The notes under the pieces are model-generated. The model did not search any database. It was not told the origin of the DNA and saw nothing but the letters and a program-made list of their open reading frames with translations. A stretch of DNA of 64,000 nt from Thiocapsa rosea (lineage in GTDB: Bacteria; Pseudomonadota; Gammaproteobacteria; Chromatiales; Chromatiaceae): NCBI RefSeq assembly GCF_003634315.1, contig NZ_RBXL01000001.1, positions 542,501 to 606,500 of the forward strand, written 5' to 3'. A program made the translations under genes and the position numbers. Position 1 is the stretch's first letter, and each line of letters opens with the position of its first letter. This document shows positions 40,755-49,227 of this stretch, one piece after another.

Positions 40755-41170
40755 TCTTCGCGGACACCAACGTGGTGTCGGAAACGCTGCGCAAGACACC
40801 CGACAAACACGTCCGCGATTGGCTGATCCGTTTCGACGCCGAGATCGCCTTGCCTACCGTGACCATCGCGGAAATCGCCTTCGGCATCCACAAGATCCGT
40901 ACGGACCAGCGTGCAGCGCGGCTGACTCGAGGGCTGGAGGACTGGCGCAACCGATTCGCCGACCGGATCTATCCGTTTACCGAAGCCGCAGCCCTCGCAT
41001 ACGGAACGATCATGGGCGAAGCGAACAGGCGAAGCCGCCCTCTGAGCGTACCCGACGGCATGATCGCTGCAACCGCGATCGTCAACCGCAGCATACCGGC
41101 GACCCGGAACATCGCCGACTTCCGGGCGATCCCCGAGCTTGACCTCGTGAATCCATGGGATTTCCGCTGA
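40751..41170 (+). CDS. vapC: VapC toxin, PIN-domain ribonuclease
   Basis: A 139-residue PIN nuclease. Catalytic acids are visible: FADTNVVSE (Asp near residue 4), TIAEIAFGI (Glu), PDGMIAATA (Asp) and TRNIADF (Asp). VapC toxins cut tRNA or rRNA. GTG 40751 overlaps the vapB stop; an in-frame upstream reading lies inside vapB. A 3'-only copy is at 37929-38166. Confidence 0.92.
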   Translation: MIFADTNVVSETLRKTPDKHVRDWLIRFDAEIALPTVTIAEIAFGIHKIRTDQRAARLTRGLEDWRNRFADRIYPFTEAAALAYGTIMGEANRRSRPLSVPDGMIAATAIVNRSIPATRNIADFRAIPELDLVNPWDFR

Positions 41171-41419
41171 CCTAGGCACGAACGAGAACGGCTCGTGCGT
41201 CGTCCTATGGCGGATGCCCGGCTTCGGTCATCGGCTGTTCGCACAGGGATTCGGTCATCGGCTGTTCGTACAGTAACACGGCTGTTCCTGCCGGGCCTTG
41301 ATGTCGACCCTCATGCCCCGTGCAACGGCGGCTTGAAGCGCCCGACCGGGCTTGCTGCACCGAATGCGAAAATGCCGGATAACAAGACCCCTCTCTCCGT
41401 CCCCGAGCCGGTCAGCAAA

Positions 41420-41601
41420 GGTATAGATCGTCGGTTCCACCGGATAGGAGAAGTAGCGCCCGAAGATCTCGGCGGCATGGCGGACCCGCTTCTCGGTCGG
41501 TACCATCGTACGTGTCGTCATTGTTGTGTCTCCTACTTGGTTCGGCTCACTGCGTACCAAAAGATGCCGCTCAGGATCAGGGCCGCGACGAAGATTCCCG
41601 G
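41420..41601 (-). pseudogene. Duplicated fragment: klcA 5' end plus tail of the preceding small gene
   Basis: A 182-bp block identical but for one base to 52430-52611 in the draT island. It contains the klcA ribosome binding site, start (41521) and first ~33 codons, and the last codons of the small membrane-protein gene before it. Downstream the klcA frame runs into unrelated sequence; upstream it is cut by the REP-flanked transposase. Confidence 0.92.
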
Positions 41602-41609
41602 GAATTCGG

Positions 41610-42379
41610 GAATTACGGTGACACTGTACCATTTACACTAATTTTAGTTGTCTCGGGTCATTCTTCTGCGAGGGCGGCCGGCCACGTTTGCCTGGACGTA
41701 GCGTGCGGCCAAGTCGTATTTCGAGCTCGCCGAGCTCTTGGTCACCCATCAATGGTCGCCCTACAGTTTGACCCTTCGTGAGAGCCGCAACCTGTTCAGG
41801 ATCCGCTGGTACCTCCAAGAAGTCCGCGAAACTATCGACGCGATCCAGCAGTGGAGAAACAGTAACCAAGCCATCGTCCTGGCGCCGGAGATGTGCTGGC
41901 GTGCTGGACCAAGGCCAGTCGGCAGCCGTCGCAGCCAGCCTCGCCTTGACGGGATTCAAAGCCACGTAGCGGAAAGCTGCCATCAAATGTGGTTCATCCA
42001 TCGCCACGCAACCGAACCGCCCTTGAAACAAATGACCAGTGACGCGCAATCGTGCGTTGATGTACCCGCTATATCGACGATGCGTTTCCCCGACAGCGCG
42101 AGACAGTCCGGTCTCGTCAGAAGGCGCGAGAATCAAGTGAACATGGTTTGGCATCAGGCAATAGGACCAGACTTCCACGCCGTTTGATCGACACGCCTGG
42201 GCTAGCCAATCTCTGTAGAGCGCATAGTCGTCGTCTTCCATGAAGATCTGCTGGCGCCTGTTCCCACGTTGCGTCACATGGTGGGGGATGCCGGGTACGA
42301 TGATGCGTGGGAGCCGAGACATGGGCATAGCATAAGCCGAGCCGGAAATGGTGTAAATAGTAAAGTGTCACCGTAATTC
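41610..42379. mobile_element. REP-flanked transposase unit inserted in IS66 remnant
   Basis: Inverted 29-bp ends (left GAATTACGGTGACAC..., right ...GTGTCACCGTAATTC) with two mismatches surround a single Y1 transposase gene. The sequence right of the unit continues as IS66 tnpC; the left side is the klcA fragment. A partial extra CACCGTAATTCG lies at the right border. Confidence 0.82.
41633..42328 (-). CDS. REP-associated tyrosine transposase (RAYT, Y1_Tnp)
   Basis: A 231-residue single-strand DNA transposase of the IS200-like HUH group. It has MSRLPRIIVPGIPHHVTQRGNRRQ near the start, YCLMPNHVHLILAP (the HUH-type His pair) and, further on, FRYVALNPVKARL. The catalytic Tyr is expected in the region of residue ~115-130. 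Such proteins normally move the short REP sequences that flank them, and matching inverted ends are present here. The stop lies just inside the left inverted end. Confidence 0.93.
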   Translation of the reverse strand: MPMSRLPRIIVPGIPHHVTQRGNRRQQIFMEDDDYALYRDWLAQACRSNGVEVWSYCLMPNHVHLILAPSDETGLSRAVGETHRRYSGYINARLRVTGHLFQGRFGCVAMDEPHLMAAFRYVALNPVKARLAATAADWPWSSTPAHLRRQDDGLVTVSPLLDRVDSFADFLEVPADPEQVAALTKGQTVGRPLMGDQELGELEIRLGRTLRPGKRGRPPSQKNDPRQLKLV

Positions 42380-42391
42380 CACCGTAATTCG

Positions 42392-42914
42392 ACAAGGCCG
42401 ACAGTCCGGGGCCGTATTGCACCGGTGCACCGACCGCCTCCGGGAAGGCGCTGCGATGCACCTGGCCGCAGGCACACACGCCGGTCACGGCGCGATACTC
42501 GGTGACCTCGCGGTGCACCACCAGATCGATGACCTGACGGCGCTCGGGCAAGACCTCGACAGCCAGCTCGGCGCAGTCGCGCCCGCAGCCGCAAAGCCCC
42601 TCCAGGGGCAGAACGATGCGGTGCTCGGGATCCTCGACCAGTGCTCGGGTGGCACCGGGATGATCCTTCTGACCACCGGGCTTCATGCCGCTGCGCACGC
42701 GGCGCGAGCGCGGCGGCGGTTTCTTGAACGGCGGGTCCGAGGATGGGGGCTTGCTGGAGTTGTGGCTATCCTTGCCCAAGCGCGCTTCCAAATCGCGGAT
42801 GCGCTGGAGCAGTTCGGCGATCTGTTTCGCCTGCTCGGCGTTCTGCGCTCGCAACCGCGTCAGCTCGGCATCTTTGCTGTCGGGGCGGTCGGTTGTCGGT
42901 GGCGTCTTAGGCAT
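42392..42914 (-). pseudogene. IS66 transposase (TnpC) N-terminal remnant
   Basis: MPKTPPTTDRPDSKDAELTRLRAQ with a leucine-zipper-like helix, then SHNSSKPPSSDPPFKK, MKPGGQKDHPGATR and a zinc-binding CGCGRDC...GVCACGQVH: the N-terminal third of an IS66 transposase. It is interrupted after GPGLSAL by the REP-flanked unit; the DDE catalytic part is missing. Confidence 0.9.
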
Positions 42915-43090
42915 GTCGCAAACTTACCGCCCCAGGGGATTGTTTGGCAAGCTGACCTGAACAGTTACGGAAAATCAAATCGAGGGAGATGCATTAAGCG
43001 CCTGGCAACGTGAAAGCCTTGAAGATTAGAACCGAGTTTCAGCTCTCAGCAGTTACGACCCTCTTATTCAGGTCCGTGTTGAGCACCATG

Positions 43091-43489
43091 TTATACCTTG
43101 CCGTTCGATTCAACCAGTGCCATACCGCCCATGCGTGTTGCAAACACTATAACTAACATTACGATCAGCGAGAATCCCAAGGCTGGTTCTTTAAGTGAAA
43201 TAAATGCCGCAAGAATACCAATTGGAACGACCCCAACACCAGCAATGAATAGACCAATAAGCAGGCCAACCCATCCCCAAGTTACAAATGTGACGGTTGC
43301 TCCGAGAAACCACGTTGTGAGGCCAAACAAATAAGATGAAAAGAAAATCCCAGTACCAGCGGCAGGACGTGTTGCGCGAAACAACGCCATTGGAAGCAAT
43401 ACGAGCACAACTATGGCGATGCCGACCCAAGCAACGGGCAACAGAAATGAGTAGGTTTTTACACAAAATTCAGCGATGACTTGATTCAC
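43091..43489 (-). CDS. Hypothetical four-helix membrane protein
   Basis: A 132-residue protein with about four hydrophobic helices (LLPVAWVGIAIVVLVLLPMAL, FGLTTWFLGATVTFVTWGWV, LLIGLFIAGVGVVPIGILAAF, LGFSLIVMLVIVFATRM). Start is GTG 43489 with AGGAG ~7 bp upstream. No recognised family. Base composition is clearly A+T-richer than the core genes, suggesting transfer. Nothing seen in 42915-43090. Confidence 0.7.
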   Translation of the reverse strand: MNQVIAEFCVKTYSFLLPVAWVGIAIVVLVLLPMALFRATRPAAGTGIFFSSYLFGLTTWFLGATVTFVTWGWVGLLIGLFIAGVGVVPIGILAAFISLKEPALGFSLIVMLVIVFATRMGGMALVESNGKV

Positions 43490-43569
43490 AGAGGGCTCCT
43501 TGTTTAGAAATTAACGGTGAAGCTGTGGTACGCGGCGCAGCGTCCCAAACGAGCGCGCTGTTTAAGGCC

Positions 43570-44037
43570 TTACTCGAATAAGCTACGATAGTTTTCTGAA
43601 TCGATGCTTTCGTTTAGATCAATGACCTTAATTTGCTTGGATGCGTGCATTGCCAATTTTCGATCCATGGTTATCAAGTAAGCGTCTTCTATATACGCAA
43701 TGCAGGCGAAGACAAGATCAGCCCCTTGCAGCGTATCGAAACCATCAAGCGTGAAGAGATCAACGCACTTCGATATTAACTCTCGGCCTACATCATATAG
43801 AATCGCATTTTCGCCCATGAGGTAAAATTCCCGCAGTATGGGCTGACGGTTACGATGCTTTTTTGAAACAGTTGCCTCTACCTCAAATACGGCTAATGCT
43901 GGAAAAATATTCAAATACTCTCCTTCTACCCAGCCATCATTCAAATCTTTGTAAAAGCTATGTGCAGGCGAATACCCATCAGAGTTAGGCTCCTTGATAT
44001 TTACGATTGCTGATGTATCCCAAACAAACTTTCTCAT
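43570..44037 (-). CDS. PIN-domain protein without partner
   Basis: A 155-residue PIN-type nuclease: KFVWDTSAIVNI (first Asp), PALAVFEVEAT (Glu), LQGADLVFACIAYIEDAYLITMDRKL (Asp pair). It resembles VapC-like toxins, but no antitoxin gene is adjacent: upstream 44038-44134 runs into the IS21 insertion, which may have removed one. A+T-rich like its neighbour. Confidence 0.78.
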   Translation of the reverse strand: MRKFVWDTSAIVNIKEPNSDGYSPAHSFYKDLNDGWVEGEYLNIFPALAVFEVEATVSKKHRNRQPILREFYLMGENAILYDVGRELISKCVDLFTLDGFDTLQGADLVFACIAYIEDAYLITMDRKLAMHASKQIKVIDLNESIDSENYRSLFE

Positions 44038-44275
44038 TGAAGTCTTTATTCTTGCCCTAACAGTTGATGAAACAGAGTGTCGGTCAGGTGAAATAGGCGA
44101 AATCCATCTCAGTCAGGAAAGATTGCCCAGACGATTCCTGGGTCACCTGCGTATTCCGGCGAAAGTGGCCACCCGGTCCGAAGGAAAGTGGCCACTGGTT
44201 CTGATTCAATCCAGCCAGTCAGTCCGAAGGAAAGCGGCCGGTCCGAAGCGGCCCCGCGACACGGGATGGGTGTAG

Positions 44276-45031
44276 TTACGCGAGGGCGGGATCGTCTGTC
44301 AACCCGGTGGAGTGTTTGCGCATCGAGTCTCCGGTCAAATTGATCTTGTAGGCGCAGTGCACGAGGCGATCGAGGATGGCGTCGGCGAGGGTCGGATCGC
44401 CGAGGTAGTCATGCCAAAGGGCGACCGGGAGTTGGCTGGTGACCAGGGTGGCGCGCGTCTTGAAGCGGTCGTCGAGGATTTCGAGCAGATCGCGCCGCTG
44501 CTCGTCGTTCAAAGGGGCCAATCCCCAGTCATCCAGGACCAGCAGCTCAGTGCGCGCCAGTTCGGCGAGCAGCTTGGTGTAGCGGCCCTCGGCGCGGGCC
44601 ATCGCCAGATCCTGCAGCAGCCGGGGCAGGCGCAGATAGCGCACGGTGAAGCCGTCGCGGCAGGCCTTGTGGGCCAGTGCGCACGCGATCCACGTTTTTC
44701 CGACGCCGGTCGGCCCGGTGAGGATGACGTTGAGGTGCTCGCCGATCCACTGACCGGTCGCCAGGCGGCTCATCAGGGCTTTGTCCAGGCCGCGGTGCGT
44801 GCGGTAGTCGAGATCTTCGATGGCGGCCGGCTCACGCAGCTTGGCCTGTTTCAGCCGGGTCTTGAGGCGTCGATTCTCGCGCGTGCTCAGCTCGCGATCG
44901 AGCAGCAGGCCGAGGCGCTCCTCGAAGCTCAGGGTTTGAATCTCCGGCATCTCGAGTTGTTCCTGCAGAGCCTTGAGCATGCCGTCGAGGCGCAGTTGCG
45001 CGAGGGTCTCCAGGGTGGGGTGAAGCAACAT
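44276..45031 (-). CDS. istB: IS21-family helper ATPase IstB
   Basis: A 251-residue AAA+ protein: N-terminal helical IstB domain (LAQLRLDGMLKALQEQLEMPE), Walker A NVILTGPTGVGKTWIACALA near residue 105, Walker B TELLVLDDWGLAPL. IstB assembles on DNA and activates the IstA transposase. Follows istA by 57 bp. Confidence 0.96.
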   Translation of the reverse strand: MLLHPTLETLAQLRLDGMLKALQEQLEMPEIQTLSFEERLGLLLDRELSTRENRRLKTRLKQAKLREPAAIEDLDYRTHRGLDKALMSRLATGQWIGEHLNVILTGPTGVGKTWIACALAHKACRDGFTVRYLRLPRLLQDLAMARAEGRYTKLLAELARTELLVLDDWGLAPLNDEQRRDLLEILDDRFKTRATLVTSQLPVALWHDYLGDPTLADAILDRLVHCAYKINLTGDSMRKHSTGLTDDPALA

Positions 45032-45088
45032 GGCGCTGGTCTCCGTAACGGGTGAGGACCCCGTCGTTCGACGGGGTCATGGTGACGG

Positions 45089-46630
45089 TTAGTGGTAGTA
45101 GTCGGCGCCGCGCAGATTGGCGTGATCCAGCGGCAAACTCTGCTGATCGGGGGTCGGCAAGGGCCGCTGATCAAGCCCTTTCTCCAGGATCGTGGCGAGG
45201 CTTTTGTAGCTGACGGTGCCGAGGGTGAGCGCGCGTGCACAGGCCGCCTCCAGGCGGGCCTCGCTGTAGGCCGTGCTCAGGCGCAGCACCCCGAAACAGG
45301 CATTGAAGGCCTGTTGTGGATGGCGCCGCGCGCCGAGCAGTTGCGTGGTGACGGCAGCGGTGGCCGGGCCGATGGTGTGCGCCCAGCGCTGCAGGCGTTC
45401 CGGGGTCCACTCCAGGGCGCGTTGATGGCGCTCCGGCATGTGGTCGGTCACCGTGGTATAGCCGCCCCGACGGGCGCTGCGGACATGGCTGGCGACCCGC
45501 TGGCCTTGGTGCATGACCTCCACTGTGGTGGTGGTCATGCGCACGTCGACCTGGCGCTTGACCAGGGCGTGCGGGACCGAATAGTGGTGCCCGTCGACCT
45601 CGATGTGAATGTTCGGCGCCACCCGTGCCTTGCGCCATTCGGCGTACTCGTAGGGAGTTGCCGGCAGCGCGCGCAGGGCCGGGCGATCGATCGCCTCGAA
45701 TTGGCTCAGGCGCGAGCCGTCGAGCTTTTTGAAGGGACGGGTATTGAGCGCCTGCAGGTGGGTGGCAATGACCCCGTTGAGCTCGGCAAGGGAGAAGAAC
45801 TCCTGATGGCGCAGGCGCGCCAGGATCCAACGTTCGACCAACAGCACGCCGCCCTCGGCCTTGGCCTTATCCCGAGGTTTGCGCACCCGTGCCGGGATCA
45901 CCGCCAGCCCGTAATGGGCGGCGAAATCCTGGTAGGTCGGATTCAGATCCGGCTCGTAACGGTGGGCCTTGCTGACGGCGCTTTTCAGATTGTCGGGAAC
46001 GATGATGTCCGGGCAACCGCCGAGAAAGTTCAGCGCGCGCACCTGCGCGCCGATCCAGTCGGGGAGCGTCTGCGTCCAGGTCGCCTCGGCATAGGTGTAG
46101 TTGGAGGCCCCGAGCACCGCCACGAAGATCTGCGCGGTGCGGATCTCCCCGCTGTCGGGGTCGATCACCGCCGCCGTCTGCCCGGCGTAGTCGACGAAGA
46201 GCTTCTCCCCGGCCCGATGGGTTTGGCGCATGACCACATCCACCCGACCCTTCCAGACGCTGTAGCGGGCGCAGAATTGGCTGTAGGAATAGCCCTCGGG
46301 ATGGCGCTCGCGGTACTCCTGCCAGAGCAGGAACAGCGTGACGCCTTTGCGCCGCAGCTCCCGGTGAACGACATCGAAGTCGGGCTCGACCAGCCCGCGC
46401 TCGGCGGGGCGCCCGCCCGGCTTGAACAGCCGCCGCTCCAACTCGCCCGCACTCAGACCCTCGGGCAACGGCCAGGACAGCCCTGCCGCCTCGGCCCGAT
46501 CCAAGTACTCCGACACCGTTGTTCGCCCGATACCGAGCGCACGGGCGATCTCCCGCACCGACCGCCCGGAACCCCATTTCAACCGCAACACCTCTTCGAC
46601 TTTTCGCATGGATAACCTCTGTCTTGGCAT
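45089..46630 (-). CDS. istA: IS21-family transposase IstA
   Basis: A 513-residue DDE transposase. N-terminal helix-turn-helix (SVREIARALGIGRTTVSEYLDRAE), core with KLFVDYAGQT (first Asp), CPDIIVPDNLKSAV (second Asp) and RDKAKAEGGVLLVERWIL (Glu), and a C-terminal beta-barrel region. Length and order are standard. Confidence 0.96.
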   Translation of the reverse strand: MPRQRLSMRKVEEVLRLKWGSGRSVREIARALGIGRTTVSEYLDRAEAAGLSWPLPEGLSAGELERRLFKPGGRPAERGLVEPDFDVVHRELRRKGVTLFLLWQEYRERHPEGYSYSQFCARYSVWKGRVDVVMRQTHRAGEKLFVDYAGQTAAVIDPDSGEIRTAQIFVAVLGASNYTYAEATWTQTLPDWIGAQVRALNFLGGCPDIIVPDNLKSAVSKAHRYEPDLNPTYQDFAAHYGLAVIPARVRKPRDKAKAEGGVLLVERWILARLRHQEFFSLAELNGVIATHLQALNTRPFKKLDGSRLSQFEAIDRPALRALPATPYEYAEWRKARVAPNIHIEVDGHHYSVPHALVKRQVDVRMTTTTVEVMHQGQRVASHVRSARRGGYTTVTDHMPERHQRALEWTPERLQRWAHTIGPATAAVTTQLLGARRHPQQAFNACFGVLRLSTAYSEARLEAACARALTLGTVSYKSLATILEKGLDQRPLPTPDQQSLPLDHANLRGADYYH

Positions 46631-46697
46631 CTGAGCACCTCCTGAAAAGAGGAGGCACCCTACGCAGGGTTATCCCGTGTGGCGAGACCCCGGCCGG

Positions 46698-46811
46698 GGT
46701 GGCCGGATCAACCGGAATCGGTGGCCGGATTCAGCCGGAATCGGTGGCCGGTTTGAACCAGAATGGGTGGCCGCTTTCAATCAGAATGGGTGGCCGGATT
46801 GGGCCGGAATA
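46698..46811. repeat. Five-copy 22-23-bp array at the IS21 istA end
   Basis: Five tandem units beginning GGTGGCCG and ending near CCGGAATC / CAGAATG, probably IstA binding sites. Counterparts with GTGGCCAC are near 44165-44260 at the other end. Confidence 0.85.
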
Positions 46812-47020
46812 CGCAGGTCACCTTCCTATCTGAGCGGAAGGGCTATTATCACGGTAGACGACGGTGCCACCGGGGACGCTAACAGGTCGTGCACGCGCCG
46901 ACAACACGGACTGATCGCTCTTCAGAGTACTTCATTGATCAGGATCACGGACGCTGCCTAGAGTTCGCCCCCGCCAGATCACCCACCACCGTCCCACCGC
47001 CGCCGCCCAAGCCAGCCGAC

Positions 47021-47333
47021 TCAAAGCGTACTGATATTCACCTCATACACCCCCCAACCACCACAAACTCATCCTCCCCCTTCAACATCCCCGGCAACAA
47101 CCGATTGAAGAAGAAGACCTTCGGCAAAGGCACCTCCGCGATCAGGATGTAGTCCCCGAACTCGTCGGCACGCTCGCGGCTGCTGGTGAAGCTGTTGAGG
47201 TTGTTGAAGAGGACGCGGTAGCGCCCGCCGCCGAGGGTCTCCAGGATCTCGTGCTCGTCCATGCGGTTGATGCCGCGGTAGAGGCTGAGGTGGGTCTCCT
47301 CCGGGTGGGCCTGGAGGAGCTCGTACTGACAAT
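47021..47333 (-). pseudogene. draT: Displaced 3' end of draT (att repeat, distal end of island)
   Basis: About 94% identical (roughly 19 substitutions and one gap by eye) to 58355-58668, the 3' end of intact draT. The match begins exactly at the stop codon and ends at TGACAAT. It encodes DEHEILETLGGGRYRVLFNN...KGEDEFVVVGG but a G run is one base shorter, so the last codons are frameshifted. The 46828-47020 segment next to it shows no gene. Confidence 0.92.
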
Positions 47334-47531
47334 CAGTGTTGCCCGCTCGGTCACGTCGAGCATACCCAAGGCCATCCGTGGAACCTGTCCGTCATCGCTT
47401 CGTGAACCCACAGATATCCCACCGTGTCGGGGAAGTTCCGACACATCAGATGTTGATGTCTCGTCTTGCCTGTTAAGTTAATGATGTCTCACGACGGACA
47501 GGCTCGATAGAGACCTTCAATCCAGGTCCAA

Positions 47532-47572
47532 AAGGGTCTTCAAGGGTTCTCGAAGGATCTCCAAGTGATCCC
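47532..47572. repeat. Tandem ~10-bp repeats between att repeat and integrase
   Basis: Four consecutive decamer-like units: AAGGGTCTTC, AAGGGTTCTCG, AAGGATCTCC, AAGTGATCCC. They are in helical phase, so they may be integrase arm-binding sites. The rest of 47334-47652 has no gene. Confidence 0.6.
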
Positions 47573-47652
47573 TTATTCTTGATCCAGATTGAATCTCTTA
47601 AGTGGATCATAAAGGCCCGCGTTCTCGATCAACCAAGTCGGCGGGCTTGGTG

Positions 47653-48822
47653 TCAATGTCCGGAAACAGTGATTCCGGTCACGTGTGCTGCTGCATCCGT
47701 CGCGTCCAGTAGGGTCTGATTCGCCAAGTGGGCATAGCGCTCGGTCGTCGTGACCTTGGCATGTCCGAGGAGCTTCTGGACCTCATAGATGCTGCGCCCG
47801 GCATTGACCAGGGCCGACGCGAACGAGTGCCGAAGGTCATGGAGCCTGAGCCCCGGCATTCCTGCTTGCGTCCGGGCGGATGTCCAGCTTCCCCAGATCG
47901 ATTTGAAGGGCTGCAGGGTTGCGGGATTCGGGACCACATACGGGCAGTCCGGGAACCTGGGCACCGTCTCGAAGACCTCGATGGCCATTTTGGACAGGGG
48001 CACCTTCCGGGGCTTCCCGCTCTTGGTTATGGGAATCCTCCATTCCCGGCGGTCCTGATCGATATCCTCCCATTTGGCATCCAGGAGTTCCCGTTTGCGC
48101 GCTCCGGTGAGCAGTAGGAGGGGCACGATGTACCGGAGCTGGGTGTTGCTGCTGTTGTTGACCGCCGTGATCAAGCGCTCCGTCTGCTCTGCCGTCAGGT
48201 AGACCTCCTTGATGTTGTCGACCTCCAGCAGCGTGACATTGGCCGTGGGATTGACCTCCGCTCCCGGTACGCCCCATCGCTTGGCGAGATTGAAGATCCG
48301 TCTGAGCACGCCGACCATGGCGTTGCAGTACGCAGGGCTCAATCCCGAGGCGGATTTCAGTTGATGCCATGCCTGGATACTCTCGGCGTCGATCTCCGCC
48401 AGCCGATAGCGCCCAAACTTGGGCAGGAGATGCAGTCGGATGATTCCTTCATCGAAGTCCGGTCTGCGTTTGGCGGTCTGGATGTGGGGCATGTAGCGAT
48501 CGCGGATCAGCTCCTCCAAGGTCGGGATCTGCTTTAAGCGCTTCTTCTCATTGCCGGGATCTTCGCCCAAGGTGATCTTGGCCTTGAGCTGGATCGCAGC
48601 CTTCTGGGCCTTCTCGAAGGACACGGCATCTGCACTGCCGATCTTCTGGGCTCGGAGCCGACCGAAGGTGTCTCTGTACCGCAGATAGTACGTTTTGTTG
48701 CCGGTGGCTCTGACCTCCAGGATGAAGCCTTGCAAGCTGTCGGAGTAGTAGTCAATCTTGGACTTGCCTTGGGGGCAGATTGCGGTTCTGACAAAAGCGG
48801 CATCGAGCCTGACGACGGGCAT
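47653..48822 (-). CDS. Tyrosine recombinase / integrase of the island
   Basis: A 389-residue P4-type integrase. N-terminal DUF4102-like arm-binding region (YYSDSLQGFILEVRATGNKTYYLRYR), core-binding domain (~100-195), catalytic domain with R242 (LLTGARKREL), H328 and R331 (RLHDLRHSFASAL), H354 (LLGHAKV) and nucleophile Y363 (TERYAHL). AGGAGA lies 7 bp before ATG 48822. Its position beside the draT repeat makes draT its likely target. Confidence 0.95.
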   Translation of the reverse strand: MPVVRLDAAFVRTAICPQGKSKIDYYSDSLQGFILEVRATGNKTYYLRYRDTFGRLRAQKIGSADAVSFEKAQKAAIQLKAKITLGEDPGNEKKRLKQIPTLEELIRDRYMPHIQTAKRRPDFDEGIIRLHLLPKFGRYRLAEIDAESIQAWHQLKSASGLSPAYCNAMVGVLRRIFNLAKRWGVPGAEVNPTANVTLLEVDNIKEVYLTAEQTERLITAVNNSSNTQLRYIVPLLLLTGARKRELLDAKWEDIDQDRREWRIPITKSGKPRKVPLSKMAIEVFETVPRFPDCPYVVPNPATLQPFKSIWGSWTSARTQAGMPGLRLHDLRHSFASALVNAGRSIYEVQKLLGHAKVTTTERYAHLANQTLLDATDAAAHVTGITVSGH

Positions 48823-48978
48823 AGGTGTCTCCTGCCGATGTCACTCGGCATACTGGGTTGATGGAATCTGAATCATCCGAACACGCGACGGAGCGGCCCG
48901 CTGGGGCGGCGGTGCGGGGGGCATGGGGGTCGTACTGGGGCGCAACGGGGGTGGCCCTGAGGGGGCAGTTTGAGACGC

Positions 48979-49188
48979 CAGGGAGTTCAGGGAGTGTTTT
49001 CGAGCCCCGCTCTCCGTCCAGAATGAGGCTGTCGTGGCGAAATGCGCAGTGGCGGCCCCAGTGAGCTTAGGGAACGTTTTTTGGGGGGTGGACCCCGTCT
49101 AAAACGGACGGAGGGGCACGGACCTTTGATGGCTACTCCCGCTTTGAACTCCGGGGCAGGCCGAAAACGCTCCCTGGACTCACTGAAC
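48979..49188. repeat. Three copies of a ~22-bp motif between integrase and primase genes
   Basis: Copies GAGTTCAGGGAGTGTTTTCG (near 48983), GTGAGCTTAGGGAACGTTTT (49061) and, inverted, GAAAACGCTCCCTGGACTCA (49163). They share an AGGGA-(G/A)-(T/C)GTTTT core. The 48823-49227 gap has no convincing gene; an origin, regulator site or recombination site is possible. A G+C stem CCCCGG-CGACGTT-CCGGGG at 49188-49206 precedes the primase stop. Confidence 0.6.
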
Positions 49189-49227
49189 CCCGGCGACGTT
49201 CCGGGGCATTTTTAACAAGGACGTGTT

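Larger units (their letters stand above)
44140..46822. mobile_element. Complete IS21-family insertion sequence
   Basis: Ends GGTCACCTGCGTATTCCGGC and its inverted counterpart at 46803-46822 (one mismatch) enclose istB and istA. The 5-bp direct repeat TTCCT occurs at 44135-44139 and 46823-46827, fitting a target duplication. Both ends carry several internal transposase-site repeats (xGTGGCC-type), as usual for IS21. It appears intact and could be active. Confidence 0.93.

Noticed and set aside
41610-42379. The Y1 transposase as mover of the 86-bp TTAAACCGCG repeats
   Set aside because: Its own flanking ends (GAATTACGGTGACAC) are unrelated to those repeats.
42117-42391. C-terminal continuation of the IS66 reading past SALSNYGG
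   Set aside because: From the REP border onward the DNA belongs to the inserted transposase unit; the reading is antisense-frame noise.
47038-47262. A separate small gene of 74 residues
   Set aside because: It is the displaced draT 3' end; the apparent start is an internal codon of draT.
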